NCBI RefSeq assembly: GCF_024323335.1
Contig: NC_066579.1
Location: forward strand, 54,937,271 to 55,001,270
DNA: 64,000 bases
DNA from: Lathyrus oleraceus
Lineage: Eukaryota; Streptophyta; Magnoliopsida; Fabales; Fabaceae
Direction: 5' to 3'
Numbering within the stretch: position 1 is the stretch's first letter; each line of letters begins with the position of its first letter. Position numbers and translations under genes: made by a program. The notes beneath the pieces are model-generated. The model had not been told where the DNA came from and ran no database searches. It was given only the letters and a program-made list of their open reading frames with translations. Shown in pieces: positions 1 to 12,492 of the stretch.

Positions 1-480
1 GAAAAATGACAACAACTCTGAGGCTGGAAAAGGGGTAACAACTTTGAGGTTGGGGTAAGGAAAGGGCAACAACTCTAAGGTTGAGGTAATAAGAAAAGTG
101 ACAACAACTTTGAGGCTAACAAATGGGCGACAACTTTGAGGTTGGGATAAGGAAATGTGAACATACAACTCTGAGGTTGGTTAATAAGAAAAGTGACAAC
201 AGCTCTGAGGCTGGAAAAGGGGTAACAACTCTGAGGTTGGGGAAGGAACTGACATACAACTCTGAGGTCGGATATGAAAGGAAGACAACAACTTTGAGGT
301 TGGGAAAGGGAAACATACAACTTTGAGGCTGGATATAAGAGGAAGATAACAACTCTAAGGTTGAGGATAAGAGAAATAAACAACAATTATGAGGCTGGAG
401 AGAAGGAAGTAGCAACAACTCTGAGGTTGGAGTAGGAATTGGCATCAACTCTGAGGTCGAGTATATAATGGTTTCTCAAC
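1..480. repeat. Tandem minisatellite, about 30-bp units
   Basis: About 16 degenerate units share the core CAACTCTGAGGYTGG at roughly 30-bp spacing, joined by purine-rich spacers. Some longer spacers recur (AATAAGAAAAGTGACAAC near 90 and 184; GGCTGGAAAAGGGGTAACAA near 20 and 207), hinting at a higher-order unit of two or more monomers. The array may begin before the window. Its position about 2 kb upstream of an LTR start fits the hypervariable 3' untranslated region of Tat-lineage retrotransposons, which is known to hold such arrays. Open frames across it are products of the repeat. Confidence 0.85.
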
Positions 481-2448
481 TCTGGTTAGAAGGTAATGGC
501 ATCATTAAGTCTCAAAATGAGAGAAAGGTGATCATTTACAACTCTGCAGTTTGGAGAAAAGAAATATCAATACCGACGAGTATCTAAAAAAGTGATAGAC
601 ATTGACGAACAAAGGGAGATCAATACTGGTGGGTATTGAAAAAAGTGATAGACACTGATGATTGCTTGATTAGTCTTTCAAATTTGAGAGATAAGGGTTT
701 TGCCAACGAGAATTGGACTTTGCGAGAGGTTTGCCAACGGAAATGGACTGTTGAATTGTGCCAAGAGAGTTTTGGGCTAACTTATTCCTTGTTAGAGAGA
801 TTCGTGCTATGCTGGATGATATGCATGAATGTGATGATATGAATTATGCGTGACCAGTTTATGCAATGGTGTGAGGATCTACAGATGCCTCAATCTTGGG
901 AACGGTGTAATGAATGTTGAGAAAAATTGCTTGGGTTGCAAAGCTTATTGTTTATGGAAAGTGGGTTGCATCTTGCATGTCTTCCCGACATCTGACTTCT
1001 TGATGTTGCTGGAGGAAGGGTCTGGCGTAGATCTTCAGATGCCCCAAGCTGGATCTGAAATGCTTTCATAGGCAGGGAGAGAACCTTCCTCTCTTTGGAC
1101 CGTCTTGCCCCAGTCTGTTGGGTATCTGCACGGATTGCCCCAATCACTAGTTACGCAACAACTTCGTCGTGGATTATCTCAATCGGACCTGTCCCAATGT
1201 CTTGGAACTAGCATTCTTCTGATTAACCATTTCAGGGAGATTGACTTCTTGTGCTCTTGGGGTGGCCTACCCCAGTATGAGCCTCGAAGTAACTTTGCCT
1301 CTAGTTGGTTGATCATTAAGGGAATACCCCTGGCTAACTGGTCTTCAGAGAGATTGATTGAATCTCGACTTGAATACTTCAGATTGACTGAATCTTGTAG
1401 AGATTTCTCGACGTGACTGCCTCTAATTGACTGAATCTTATAGCAGTTTGTCTTTTTGCTCAACAGGATATTCAAACATTCTGACTGATGTGATCAAGAG
1501 AAGTGATCCGCCCCTACTCGACAGAGTTTCAAGCATTCTTCACTTTTGAATCATCAAGTTCCTCAATCCATGTTCATGGTGGTGGATTACCTGATGTCAG
1601 ATGCTTACTCACGAGTAAGACAAGTTCATTTTGGAAATGATAATATAATGTCAGGTTTATGCAGTTTTGAAATCCAAGCATGTTCACTGGAATTATGACA
1701 TATAATGAGTAAATCACTAATGAGAATGTCATGTCGATACCAACACATATGATAAGCAAATTGTTGAGGAGTCAGTTTTAACACGATTATATTGACTATA
1801 ATATGCTTTCGAAATAGACCTTACTTCAATTAGGTCTTTTTAGGGTTGTAACGTGGCATGGTTCACATTTTCAGAAAGAAAGGATATAAGGCTCGAACCT
1901 ATCCTAACCCACCCGCTCTTCGTGATGTTCTCCAGTCCTACGTTAAGCTAGTTCAACACAAGCCCTCATCCTCCAAGGGGATTTAGGACTGATGGTTAAT
2001 GAACCAACGAGGTTTTCGATATGACAATCGCCCTTCTTTTGTTTGGTTTGTGGCCACACGATTTTTTTCTTGTTAAGGATTTTCTTTTGATTCCTCTTTT
2101 GCATATTTGTTTGTTCATTTCCCTATTTTTGCTGGATTGCTTCATATTTACAATCCACGGGGATGCCCTAATTTTTGCCTAAGTAACTTGTTTTCAAGTT
2201 TTCGACTTAGCGGACTTTATTTCTTTTTTTTTTGTTTTTGCATTCTTTATTTCTTTGTTCTATTTTGTTGAAACAAATCGTGTGACATATGGTCGCTTGA
2301 TTGGAACGGGTTGTGACTGCCTCGTGCCTCTGTGGGTGAGGGACAACCATTTGGAATTTAGGGACTTCCGAACTCTTGTGAGGGATAAGATATGGTTGAT
2401 CCTCATATATGACACTCCTCTTTTAAAGTTTTAACGCCTGGTCAAACT
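481..2448 (+). mobile_element. 3' internal region of a Tat/Ogre-type retrotransposon, non-coding
   Basis: No convincing gene is present. The stretch lies between the tandem array and the LTR start at 2449. It has short internal repetitions (for example GATTGACTGAATCTT variants at about 1380-1440) and T-rich tracts near 2220-2260. I read it as the untranslated tail of the element whose 3' LTR starts at 2449. Assignment rests on position and low coding content, so it is tentative. Confidence 0.45.
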
Positions 2449-3079
2449 TGTAAGACCCCAATTTTGACCCTAAGATCCCTCATGCACTTTCATCATAAGC
2501 ATTAGCATTGGGATCATACCTTGGCATCCTCCTTACCCCTTTTTCATTGGGTTTGTTTCGGGAGAGATCACCAAGCACTTTGTGATTGTATCATATTTGT
2601 ATATTATCATTTTACTAACCAAAATACCAAAAATATGTCTTTGCATTTGCCCAACTCTTTTGTAGGTAGGACATGATCTCCATTGATTTATCAAGTTCAC
2701 ATCTAGGGTTTGAGACCCCCGTGACAAAGAGCACAACCATTGAATTTATACAAGGATGGTTATGGGCATCATATATGATTTCCATTGATTCCTACATGTT
2801 ATATTGATCAAGTTTTCTTCAAGAGTTTGAGGGTGATTTGCCTTGGAAATCTTAGTTTGACTGGGTATCTTGAGTAACTTCTCCAACAAGCTATCTCACC
2901 AATTAATCAAATTTCTCAAGGGACACCTAAAATTTCATAATATTATGCATAAATGATCCACCATGAGCCTAGAAAGTCAAGATAATTAAAGGTTAGCAAG
3001 TTGGTTGATGGTGGTTGGCCAGATGAATTCATCTCACCAAAACTGGGTCTCCCTATCTCCTATCTCCTACAATTTTTAC

Positions 3080-3084
3080 CATAT
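3080..3084. repeat. Target-site duplication CATAT, left copy
   Basis: CATAT directly precedes the TGTAACACC start of the solo LTR and matches the five bases directly after its end at 7943-7947. Confidence 0.85.
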
Positions 3085-4341
3085 TGTAACACCTCAAAAT
3101 TTGCCCTCCTCTCTTGGGACTAGCTTAGCATATTGCATTTCATTTTGTAAGACATTAGGCATTACATCTTTGCATATCATGTGAGAATAAACAATTCATC
3201 CTCTAAAAGTCTTTCTCAGAAGATAGAGAGGTTAAGAGATGCAAGCCTAAGGGTCTCATAAATTGATCACTAGCCATCTGAGGGTTTGTGATTCAATTAG
3301 GGTTTTTTTTGGTCCCTCAAGGAGGTTGAGTATTATCTTATTGGCAATCGTACATCATCATCATCATGGTTATGTCATCCTCAAGGGGCTTATTGTGCCT
3401 GATCATATTCTTTGGGATTAGGGTTTTGACCTCTGGTCAACCCTAATCAATGGTATTCTTTCAACCAGGGATTTTCAGGGAGATGAGGTCTTTCTTGAGA
3501 AGGAGATCATCATATTGATTTTGTTGATCTTGTACAAGCTAGGGTTTCATTTTGGAGCCATTTCATCAAGTGGTTGAGGCTCAAAGTCATATGTGCATAT
3601 TCAAATCATCTGGGGCTCATAAAAGTCAACTGCAAGTCAACTGAGGGCTAGGAGGTGGAGAAATGAGTTTCAACATCTCATTCATGTTCAAAAGAGGCTT
3701 ATTAATCATGTCAAATGCATATCTTGAAGAATTTGAGGTCAGACCAAAAGTTTCCCAAAATGGAAAATGACCTGTAATTGAAAGTTTCCAAAAATGGAAA
3801 GTTTTTGGCTCAAATTCAACTTGATTTTACATCATCAAAGAAGATTCAAATGAATTTTTATCCAATATGAAAGTTGAAGTTCTCTCTCTCCCATTTCCAA
3901 AAAGTTCAAGATCATGAGCATCTGATGAATGGTTGAGGAGATATGATCAAATCATTGCCAAGTGTACATGGAGCTTCAAATGGCCATAACTTTTGATTCA
4001 TAACTCCAAATTTGGTGGTTCTTTTTGCATTTTGCTTCTCATGACATGTAGTTTCTAAAACATCCATCACATTGCATGAAATTTGAACATATGATCATTT
4101 GTGCATTCAAGTCAATTTTGGAGGGAAACTTGAAAATTTAAAATTGATGCATCATGGGAACAAATGACCATTGCTAATATGTGCATGGAGTGTTTTTAAG
4201 TGCATTTGATCATTGGTTTGGTACTGTTCACGTATGCATGCTTCACACACCTCAAAATTTCAATTTTTGTCACCACACCTTATCTTGCTTAACTTCAACT
4301 AAACCTTGATTAATTTTAATTAAAATAGGATTAGCACATGG

Positions 4342-4349
4342 TATATATA
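4342..4349 (+). promoter_or_regulatory. TATA box of the solo LTR
   Basis: TATATATA in the context CACATGGTATATATACATAA lies about 1.26 kb into the LTR, after a long AT-moderate U3. It is the best candidate for the U3/R promoter. No transcript evidence is available. Confidence 0.5.
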
Positions 4350-4993
4350 CATAAACCTAACAGAATTGTAGAGGTTTTGCTCATTCTAGATCCAAATTCT
4401 CTCTCCCTCCAAAATTTTCTCTCAATCTTAATTCAAATTTTTCTCACATAAGCCTTGAATCTTCTTCCATATTCTGGTTCTCTAGTGTTGATCTAGCATA
4501 TATCAAGCCTTGGATCATCAAGTTTGGACCAGAATTGTGCATGTGAAGCTCAAGAACTCAAAAATGGCAAATGCAAATTGAGCTAGATCTACACAATTTC
4601 AAGCCTCAATTCAATCATCAAGCTTCAATACATCACTTCTGGAGTAGATTTGAAGTTTGCTAAGCCTTGGATCGTGCATTTCAAGAAACTGCTCTTCAAG
4701 AGGTTCAGTTTTCGAATCTCTTAATTCCTCAATTCATTAGCATGTTCATGTAGATCTTTCCATGCTGAGTTCACTGATGCTTGTAGAATTGAAAATGATG
4801 TACTATTGAGAAAGATATGCTTGATTGAAGTTTTGAATGTCAAACTTTTTTGCTTCGATTTGCACGATTGGTGATGAATTAACATGAATCAATGCTTGAT
4901 CTATAACCTACATGTCATGAGGATTTGAATGATGTAGAAATTTTGAGATTCTGGAAAATTCTAGAAATTTGGCTTTGAATGTTCATACTGTTC

Positions 4994-5064
4994 ATCTTCA
5001 TCTTCGTGAGGAAGATGAAGATCTTCATCGTAGCGACGGCCTAGCGTCCGTCTTTCCGTCGCTA
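4994..5064 (+). other. Two adjacent perfect hairpins in the LTR leader
   Basis: The first hairpin pairs ATCTTCATCTTC (4994-5005) with GAAGATGAAGAT (5011-5022) around a 5-base loop. The second pairs TAGCGACGG (5031-5039) with CCGTCGCTA (5056-5064). Both lie about 650 bases downstream of the TATA box, so they would be in the leader RNA. Confidence 0.7.
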
Positions 5065-7095
5065 GTGATGCGCTAGGGTTTGCAGAGGAAACGGTGTCGT
5101 TTCAGTTTGGCGCTCGCTCATTTTGAATTGCTACCGAGTTCGAACCTTGCCTGCGCCAGTTTTCAAATTCATTCAGCATTTATGTATTTCCCTCCAAATT
5201 TTATGCATTCTTCATTTTCTTTTCAAATATTTTTATGTCAACTTCAAAAAATCATATCAATTTGAAAAATGCTCCAAAAAATGCCTGGTTTTTTGCTACT
5301 TGTTCCTTAGAATGTCTAGAATTTTATGGTGCAAAATTCTGAAGTTGTGCATGGTTGGATTTTGAATTGTGTTAGAATATGTGGACATATGTACATTTGT
5401 GACCTTGCCTTGCTCTTTCTATTGTGAAATGCTTGATATTGATCCAAATTGCTTGAAATTTTGTATGATGTTTCTTGACATGTTGATGGACCTTTGAGGC
5501 TTGGTTTGGTATTTTTCTCATTTACCATTTCTGTTTTACACATATGTTTGCATGGTGTGACAATTTGTGTCACACATTTGGTTGATCAACTTGTGCAATT
5601 TAATTTCCATATCAAATGACCTCTAATGCTTCTGAATTTTTGTATGATGATCTTGTTGGATGTGTTGAATGCCCATGATTTTTTCCAAAATTATTTGAAT
5701 CATTTCTGTTTTGATTTGGAATTTTCATTCATGATGATCATTTGTATGCCTTGAATTGGTCTTTGACTTCTCTTGCTTATTACATGGCCTTGCTTGATGA
5801 TTTTGCTTTGGTCCTTTTTAAGACATGTTAATATGTGTTTGAAGTTGCATTGTGTTGAATTTCAGCTTCTGTTTTGAATTTTTTCTTCACCTTTGACCCT
5901 AGGCTTTGACCTAGTGGTTTGGACTTACATTTGAGTTGTGAATTTCAGGTTCAAATGCATCTCCATGATTGATGTTGCTTCTTCATTTGAGCTTGGTCAT
6001 TTGTTATTGTTGGCTAACATTTGTTTATTTTGTAGGCTTTGATGATAATTCACTTGAGTGTTTGCCTTATGGCTTACTCATAGTGCATGTTGGATTGTCT
6101 GTGTGTTGTTGACTGTTGTCTGTTTGTCTGAACACTGTACTGATTTGTTTAGTTGTTTACACAGGTATCTAAGTTGCTTTAAGTTCATTTGAACTTTGCT
6201 TTGCTTTGCTTGTGGTTGGCATACCACTTAGGTAACTTCCTTGATCTCCATGTAGTCTGGAAGACCTACTGTTATTGGCAGGCACCTGTCTAAAGCCCTC
6301 CTTAAGAGGCAATGTTTGCGGTTGTTTATCTTTGTGCCTTGTACATATAAAGACCTCCTAAGTGAATAGGCATTGGTAGATAGAAGGGATGTGCAATCCA
6401 TCCCCTGCTATTCAGTTGTGTCATTCATCCTGCTCACACCATGTGTTGATGCACTTTGAATAAGAACCCAAGATCTTGTTGTGTCAGTCATGTGGAGTAG
6501 AGTTCCTGATTCTGGACTCCCACACTTTCATTGATTAAAGCTCTCCCAGGCCAGGGATAAGAGCTGTGAGGTCTTACCCTTATCTCCCACTTCATCTGCT
6601 TCACCCTAACTCTCAATGTTAGGGTTAAGAGCTAACCACACCCCTTTCCAGTTGGCTTGTTTGTCGAGGTTGATATGACCCCTTGACTAAAGCCCAACCA
6701 TGTTGTGTGAGCCTTCTTGTTTGCATATAGTGCGTGATACCTGTTCACCCGTTTGCTTACTTGTTGTGTTGTTGACTTGCTGCCTGTGCAAGTTAGGATC
6801 TGTTACAAACCTCAACCTAGGACTATTGTGGATTGCATGACAACTATTAGGCTCGAGTCAGTCTCCCTTTTAGTTTGTTATTCCCAGGTCTCTGGTTAGG
6901 AGAAAGTTTCTCCCCTGTTAAGGGGAACTACGTTGCCCTGATCCTCATACCAGATGAGGTACGTAGGCAGGAGATCGTGCGAGATCTCTCCGGGCACCCT
7001 TTTCCTTTTTTGCGTGTGTTGTTTGACAGTTATTAGGCTCGAGTTCCAGACTCCATATTAGCTTGTCTATTTGTTAACCTATTGTGTGTGGGTGT

Positions 7096-7425
7096 GGAGT
7101 CTGATGTAAGTCCAGCGATTGGCATTCGGTTTCCTTGTTTGTTTGTTGTGTGCTTGGAGTCTGACATAAGTCCAGCAATTGGCAGTCGGTTTCCTGTGGG
7201 TGGTGTGTGTGGAGTCTGACGTAAGTCCAGCGATTGGCAGTCGGTTTCTTTGTTCGTGTTTGTTGCTTGGAGTCTGACATAAGTCCAGCGATTGGCAGTC
7301 GGTTTCCTGTGGGTGGTGTGTGTGGAGTTTGACGTAAGTCCAGCGATTGACAGTCGGTTTCTTTGTTCGTGTTTGTTGTTTGGAGTCGGACGTAAGACCA
7401 GCCATTGGTAGTCTGTTTCCATTTG
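7096..7425 (+). repeat. Six-copy minisatellite, about 56-bp unit
   Basis: Six units begin near 7096, 7155, 7211, 7267, 7323 and 7380. Each has the core TGGAGTCTGACGTAAGTCC followed by AGCGATTGGCAGTCGGTTTC. Two spacer types alternate, a CTTTGTTCGTGTTTGTTG type and a CTGTGGGTGGTGTGTG type, so the array probably grew as dimers. Confidence 0.9.
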
Positions 7426-7942
7426 TGTGTTTGCTTTGACGTCTCAGCGTCTGTGCGTGTGTTTTGTTTCGGCATGCGTTAGCCGAACTACGGTAGCTCT
7501 GATTCTCATTCCAGATGAGATACGTAGGCATAGGAAGCGATATCCTAGCGAGCCCGTTTCCCATTTCCCCGAACTACGTTGACTTTGATGTTTGTTTCTG
7601 ACAAACTACGTAGGCCCAGGATGCGACATCCTGCCGAGTCGCCTTCCTCCGTCTTCCTTCACCTGTGTGCTTATTCCAGTGTGTGTGCATTCTTTTGAGC
7701 AGTTACTTAGCAACCTTATTCTATTCTTCTGAGCGTGGATCCCGTCGAGTACGACGGACGTGAGGGGTGCTAATACCTTCCCCTTGCGTAACCGACTCCC
7801 GACCCTTGTAATCTCCGGTCGTAAGACCATTTCCTATCCAGGTTTACTTCGAGCGTTTCCTTTCCCTCCTTTGGGATAAATAACGCACGGTGGCGGCTCT
7901 GTTTGTTTTTTTCCCCGCCGGTTGTTTTTCGCGAATACGACA

Positions 7943-7947
7943 CATAT
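7943..7947. repeat. Target-site duplication CATAT, right copy
   Basis: Identical to 3080-3084; it closes the solo LTR and marks where the outer LTR resumes. Confidence 0.85.
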
Positions 7948-8829
7948 GAAAATGATTACAAGAGAAAACTTACTCTAAATGACATTCCAAACAATTTTCA
8001 TGTTGATACCTATAGCTAGTTTTTCTTGGAAAATCATTTTCTATGTTGAAACATTATAGGTCATTTTGTCTAAACCCTAATTTGAAAGTCAACTTCCCAA
8101 GGCCATAACTTGCTCGATTTTTATGAGATGAAAGACTTACAAATTTCACAATCAAGTTAAAGATATCTACTTCAACTTTTATGTTTGGAGTCAGAGATAA
8201 TTCAACTTTTATGAGCATGTTATATGAGGCTACATTATAGGTCACTTTTGACCTATACCGTTGAACAAGTAATTTTTCCAAACTTCAAAAATGCATAACT
8301 CTATCACTTAAAATCCAAATGACATAAAATTGGTGACCATTTTGAAGGTCTTTGAAATAGCTACAACTTTGATGAGGACACTGTTCTCATTTGAAGCTCA
8401 CATAAAAAGTTAAGTAAGGTGGAATATTGAGATATATGGCTTGACCCTTACAAATTTTTTCAACATGTTGATTTTTCCAAACTTCCACCTCAAAATTCAT
8501 CATGATACAAGCTTCAAATGGAAAAGTGTTGAACATGAAAGTTGTTCCTCTTGATATAAACTTTCCAAAAAGTCCAAGTTCATCCATTTTGGACAAGAAT
8601 TGCAAGAGATGCGCATGACATGAACATGGTATCATCATTTGGCAAAAATCAAACTTCAAATCTTCACACACACTTACCTTGCAACCCAAGTTGATTTCAG
8701 ACTCTCTCACATTCATTTGTGGACCTTAATCAATGATCTCATGGGCCTATACACACCCATGCACCCATGCATCATCATTTTCCAATTTTGGAAAGTGAAT
8801 TTGAAGGTGTAAATATCATGAGCTGCAGC

Positions 8830-8837
8830 TATAAATA
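8830..8837 (+). promoter_or_regulatory. TATA box of the outer LTR
   Basis: TATAAATA in the context GCAGCTATAAATAGAGCCCT is the classic plant core-promoter form. It lies in the second part of the outer Tat-type LTR and is the probable U3/R boundary. Confidence 0.55.
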
Positions 8838-11800
8838 GAGCCCTCTAGCATCAGAATTGAACACACATCCGCGCCAGCTTTGATCCTAAACCCCTAACCC
8901 TTCCATTTGAGAGGATAAACCTGAGAATTTCATCTTGAAATTGAGTTTGAATCTCACTGTTTTGAGATTCAAAACTCCAGGGATCCAAGACCTTTTGTGC
9001 ATTTCATTCTACTCCTGCAAGCATTCTGAGTGAGATCAAGCACGAGCCAAGGCAAGAACAGTTGAATCCAGACCTGCATTGAAGGTATTTTCCAGAAAAT
9101 TTCATCTCTTCGATTCTCTCTCAATCTTGCTCAATTCTTGGTTGTCTGAAGTCCTACCAATGTAGACAAGAAGATTGAGTTGCTTAGAGGTCAAATCGAA
9201 GCAACTCAGTTGACATACCTCAAACTTCAACTCCTCATATCTTTCTATATGTTAGGAGTTAGTTAAAATTGAGGTGATATTCATGATCTACACCATTTTT
9301 CCTTTCAGATCATGTCCTCCTTTTTCATTTATGATGTGGTGATAAATGGACCAGTCCGGCCAAGGTCGCCTGAGAAGACGACCGACGCTTTGCTCCGGCA
9401 ATGATGTGGCGTGGTCCTGAGCCTTTGGATTGATTTAAATTGTTTTAATCATGAGCGTGCGTTTTAATTACCAAGCGTGTGGACATTTGACTCAAGCGCA
9501 CCATGGAACGTGCGCTGGTGGCCACTTGATTTGCCACCTCAATTAATGAGGGAGATCAAGTGGTCCACGTTTTTTCTGATTATTTGAATTTCATTTTAAT
9601 TGCTTTATTTTTATTAATTCATATTAATTTTAATATTGATCCAAAAAATATGAGAGTTTCACCAAAAAATTTCAAAAATTTTCCTCTTTCATATTCTGAA
9701 TTAAAATTATTTTTTGGATCATTATTAATATTTTTCATGATTTAATTGATTTTTCATCTGTTTTAATTGTTTAAAAATACTTTTAAGTCTTTAAAAAATC
9801 TGAAAATTTTTCTCCAAGGTCCTTTGACCTTATTTGACCTATTATAAATCTCATGGCCATTTATTTGGTGTTTTGATGAGGTTTTAGGAATTTGACAAAC
9901 CATATTTAATTTAAATGCATTATTTTAGTATTTTTAATTGGAAGAAATGCTAAATAATTTTGTTGACCAATTGTGATGACTTGTTTATGTTTGACTCTTG
10001 TTGTTGGACCTTGATCAAGGTTGATTTGACTTTGTCAAATTAATATCATTGGATTTAGGGGATTGATGAAAGATATATTCCATCTTCCAAAATGAATGAA
10101 TGATATTAATTTGGTAAAAGTCCTCCTTTGATCAATTTGAGATTTCATTTATTCCCCTCCCACTTCATCTCATTCCCTTTCTTTATGCATTCATCTCATT
10201 TGGCCTATGATATCTCAAAGTCCTAAAGCTAGTTGATTGAAAAATTAACATGAGTATGGATGAGATAGGCCACGCCTTTTGCATATTCTTTTTGTGTGTG
10301 GTATGTCTCATGAGCATAGTTCATAATGCTATGTCTCTAACATGCATTAACACCAAAATTCTATTGCCCGACCTCAAATAGTTGTGACTTCTATATAAGT
10401 CCAATTACGATTGCTTAACATAGCGCTAAATTTGTGACACAACGGCATAGCATTCTAGTTAATGAGATTGTAAGTCTCCCCTATTTCATGGTATTGTGTG
10501 GAAACTTGGCCTTTTTTCCTTCATTTGGAAGATGTCTTGGTTCAAGGATCCATGCTTGTGATAAGTGGGTTGAGTGTTCTCAAAGAATGTCTAAGAATGA
10601 AAAGCAAAAATAAAACAATACTAACTTCTAACCTATTAACTACTAACTTTTAATTTCAAGCCCTTTACTTTAATGTCATTTAATTCTAGCTTTTATACAT
10701 TTGTCATTGTTCATATCATTCTAATTGTTTTTGTTAATGCAATTTTCACTCTGTCCACTTGGACCATATTGTGTGATATATTTTGTTTGTGTTTTGCTTG
10801 TTTGTGTGGTCTTTGACCATTAATGTACATAATAACAACAAAAACCCTAAAAAACTTTTGTGTGGACTGTTGGCTTGATCTTGGACAAATGGACTTAGAA
10901 CTTAGGCAACATTCCTATGCTAAAGGACTTGGCCAATGCCAACTTATTGAGAAACCAAGTGCTTGCAATTTGAAAATTCATCTGATACATCATTCAAGAT
11001 CTCTCTAAGTTCATCTACAACATGATCATTGTGAAGCTGTTATTTTGAACTTGTGACTTGTGGAATTCATCTGTTACATGGGTTATTTTGAAGAAGATCA
11101 TGGAATGGATAAGCTTGGATGTGGCCATCTTTATTTGATGCCTTGCTCTTCAAGATGATATAATTGTGCATTTGTGTGTTGCTTAATTCTAAAAGTCCAA
11201 GGGAATTCTGGGTTTCTATTGATATTCTTGTCTATTGGATGGCTACCCATTTGGTCAGATCTTTTCAACTCTAAACTTTTAATTTTGTACATAGGATTAG
11301 TCTCTTCATCTCCTCCCCATTTCTTTAATTTCAAAACATCTCCCTCCTTTTCAAAACCTTCTTTGTTTGAACTTATTTTGTTCTAAACTTTGACCACTTT
11401 GTTAAAAGGATAGAAACTTTGGCCTTATGCCATTGAATTTTCAAACTTATTTTCTTAAATCAAACTTGTAAATAAACTTAATTATACTTGACTTAAACTT
11501 TCAAAAAAACAAAAAAAAAACAACTAACTCATTCAAACCATTGTTAGGCCTTTGTGCCTTTCAAACTTAATTTTTGTTAAAAGCAATGCATCCACTTTGA
11601 AATTTATATCACGAACTACGAGGTTTTGATCCCTCATTTTATGTTGGTACGTAGGCACAAGACCGAAGGTCTTCCCAAACACAAAAATATAATTAATGAA
11701 TTCTTTTCTCATCCCCCATTCTATTTGTTTGTAAACATCACTTTGTACCAAATACATATGCATACAAAAAGGGCTCCCTAGGAGTACCTAGGACACTTTG

Positions 11801-12492
11801 GGTGCTAACACCTTCCCTCTGTGTAACCAACCCCCTTACCTGTAATCTATGACATTTTATTAGTTTTGATTTGAAAACTTCTTAATTTTGGGTTTTGTTC
11901 GTACCTTTTCCCTTTTCCCTTGGAAACAATAAAAGTGCGCTGGCGACTCTTGTTATTTGATTTCTAGTTTATCCATAGCTTGATGATCATGAATTTATCA
12001 CTACAAAACTAACTGACAACTACCCATCCCCGGTTTAAGATTGAGGGTTTTATATTTAGAAAGAAACTCCTACTCCTTGGCTTGAAAGGGTTGAGTAGGG
12101 ATTATCTTCCTTATATCTCCGGTGTTTGGGTTTTGAAACAATACCTTACATCATCAACAAGGTTTTACTCAAAAGCGTACGAGCAGTGATTTCGCATTTT
12201 TAATTTCATCCTCCTCCTCCTCTTAAAACCAAAAGTCAGATATTGATAAAATAAGGTATGAGTGGCCACAAATGGATTTATTCAAAACATGCATATTCAT
12301 TTCAATGTCATTATTATTCAAAAACAATCGAGTTTGTTACAAATGACAATCAAGAAAATCATACATGAACATGATTGAACCCATGATTGCTGGAGTGATC
12401 AGCTTTATTCTCCCATAGCTTGGCGTCTTGGGTCTGGCAGAAGCTGATGAGACAGTCCCACAGATATAAATCCTTCAGATCTATTGCTCTGA

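Larger units (their letters stand above)
3085..7942 (+). mobile_element. Ogre-like solo LTR, 4858 bp
   Basis: It starts TGTAACACCTCAAAATTTGC, ends GCGAATACGACA, and is bounded on both sides by the 5-bp duplication CATAT. That makes it a complete solo LTR left by LTR-LTR recombination. A length near 5 kb fits Ogre elements of Fabeae. It contains a TATA box at 4342, two perfect hairpins near 5000, a six-copy minisatellite at 7096-7425, and three copies of a GAACTACG...TACGTAGGC module between 6925 and 7640. The open frames at 7033-7564 are translations of the minisatellite. Confidence 0.85.
2449..12000 (+). mobile_element. Tat/Ogre-type LTR, split by a nested solo LTR
   Basis: The LTR begins with TGTAAGACCCCAATTTTGAC at 2449, is interrupted at 3084 and resumes after the target duplication at 7948, giving about 4.7 kb without the insert. 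Its second part has a TATA box at 8830 followed by a leader. It ends near 12000 in a segment resembling the end of the nested LTR: a GGTGCTAA-CACCTTCC-type block, then AATAAAAGTGCGC and TGGCGACTCT. The 3' limit (ATTTATCA at 12000) is approximate. No open frame inside looks like a gene. Confidence 0.6.

Noticed and set aside
1..480. CRISPR-like array of short repeats
   Set aside because: Units are degenerate, spacers are themselves related, no cas genes are present and the context is a plant retrotransposon.
5080..5573. ORFs in the solo LTR near 5.1-5.6 kb
   Set aside because: Phe/Leu/Ser-rich composition follows T-rich DNA, and the LTR has no reason to code.
7033..7564. Three overlapping minus-strand ORFs with repeated NRLPIAGL peptides
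   Set aside because: They are translations of the 56-bp minisatellite in three frames; no codon constraint is visible.
7892..7912. TGGCGGCTCTG as a primer-binding site with internal element sequence after it
   Set aside because: The target duplication shows that the LTR continues to 7942, so this primer-like string is within the LTR.
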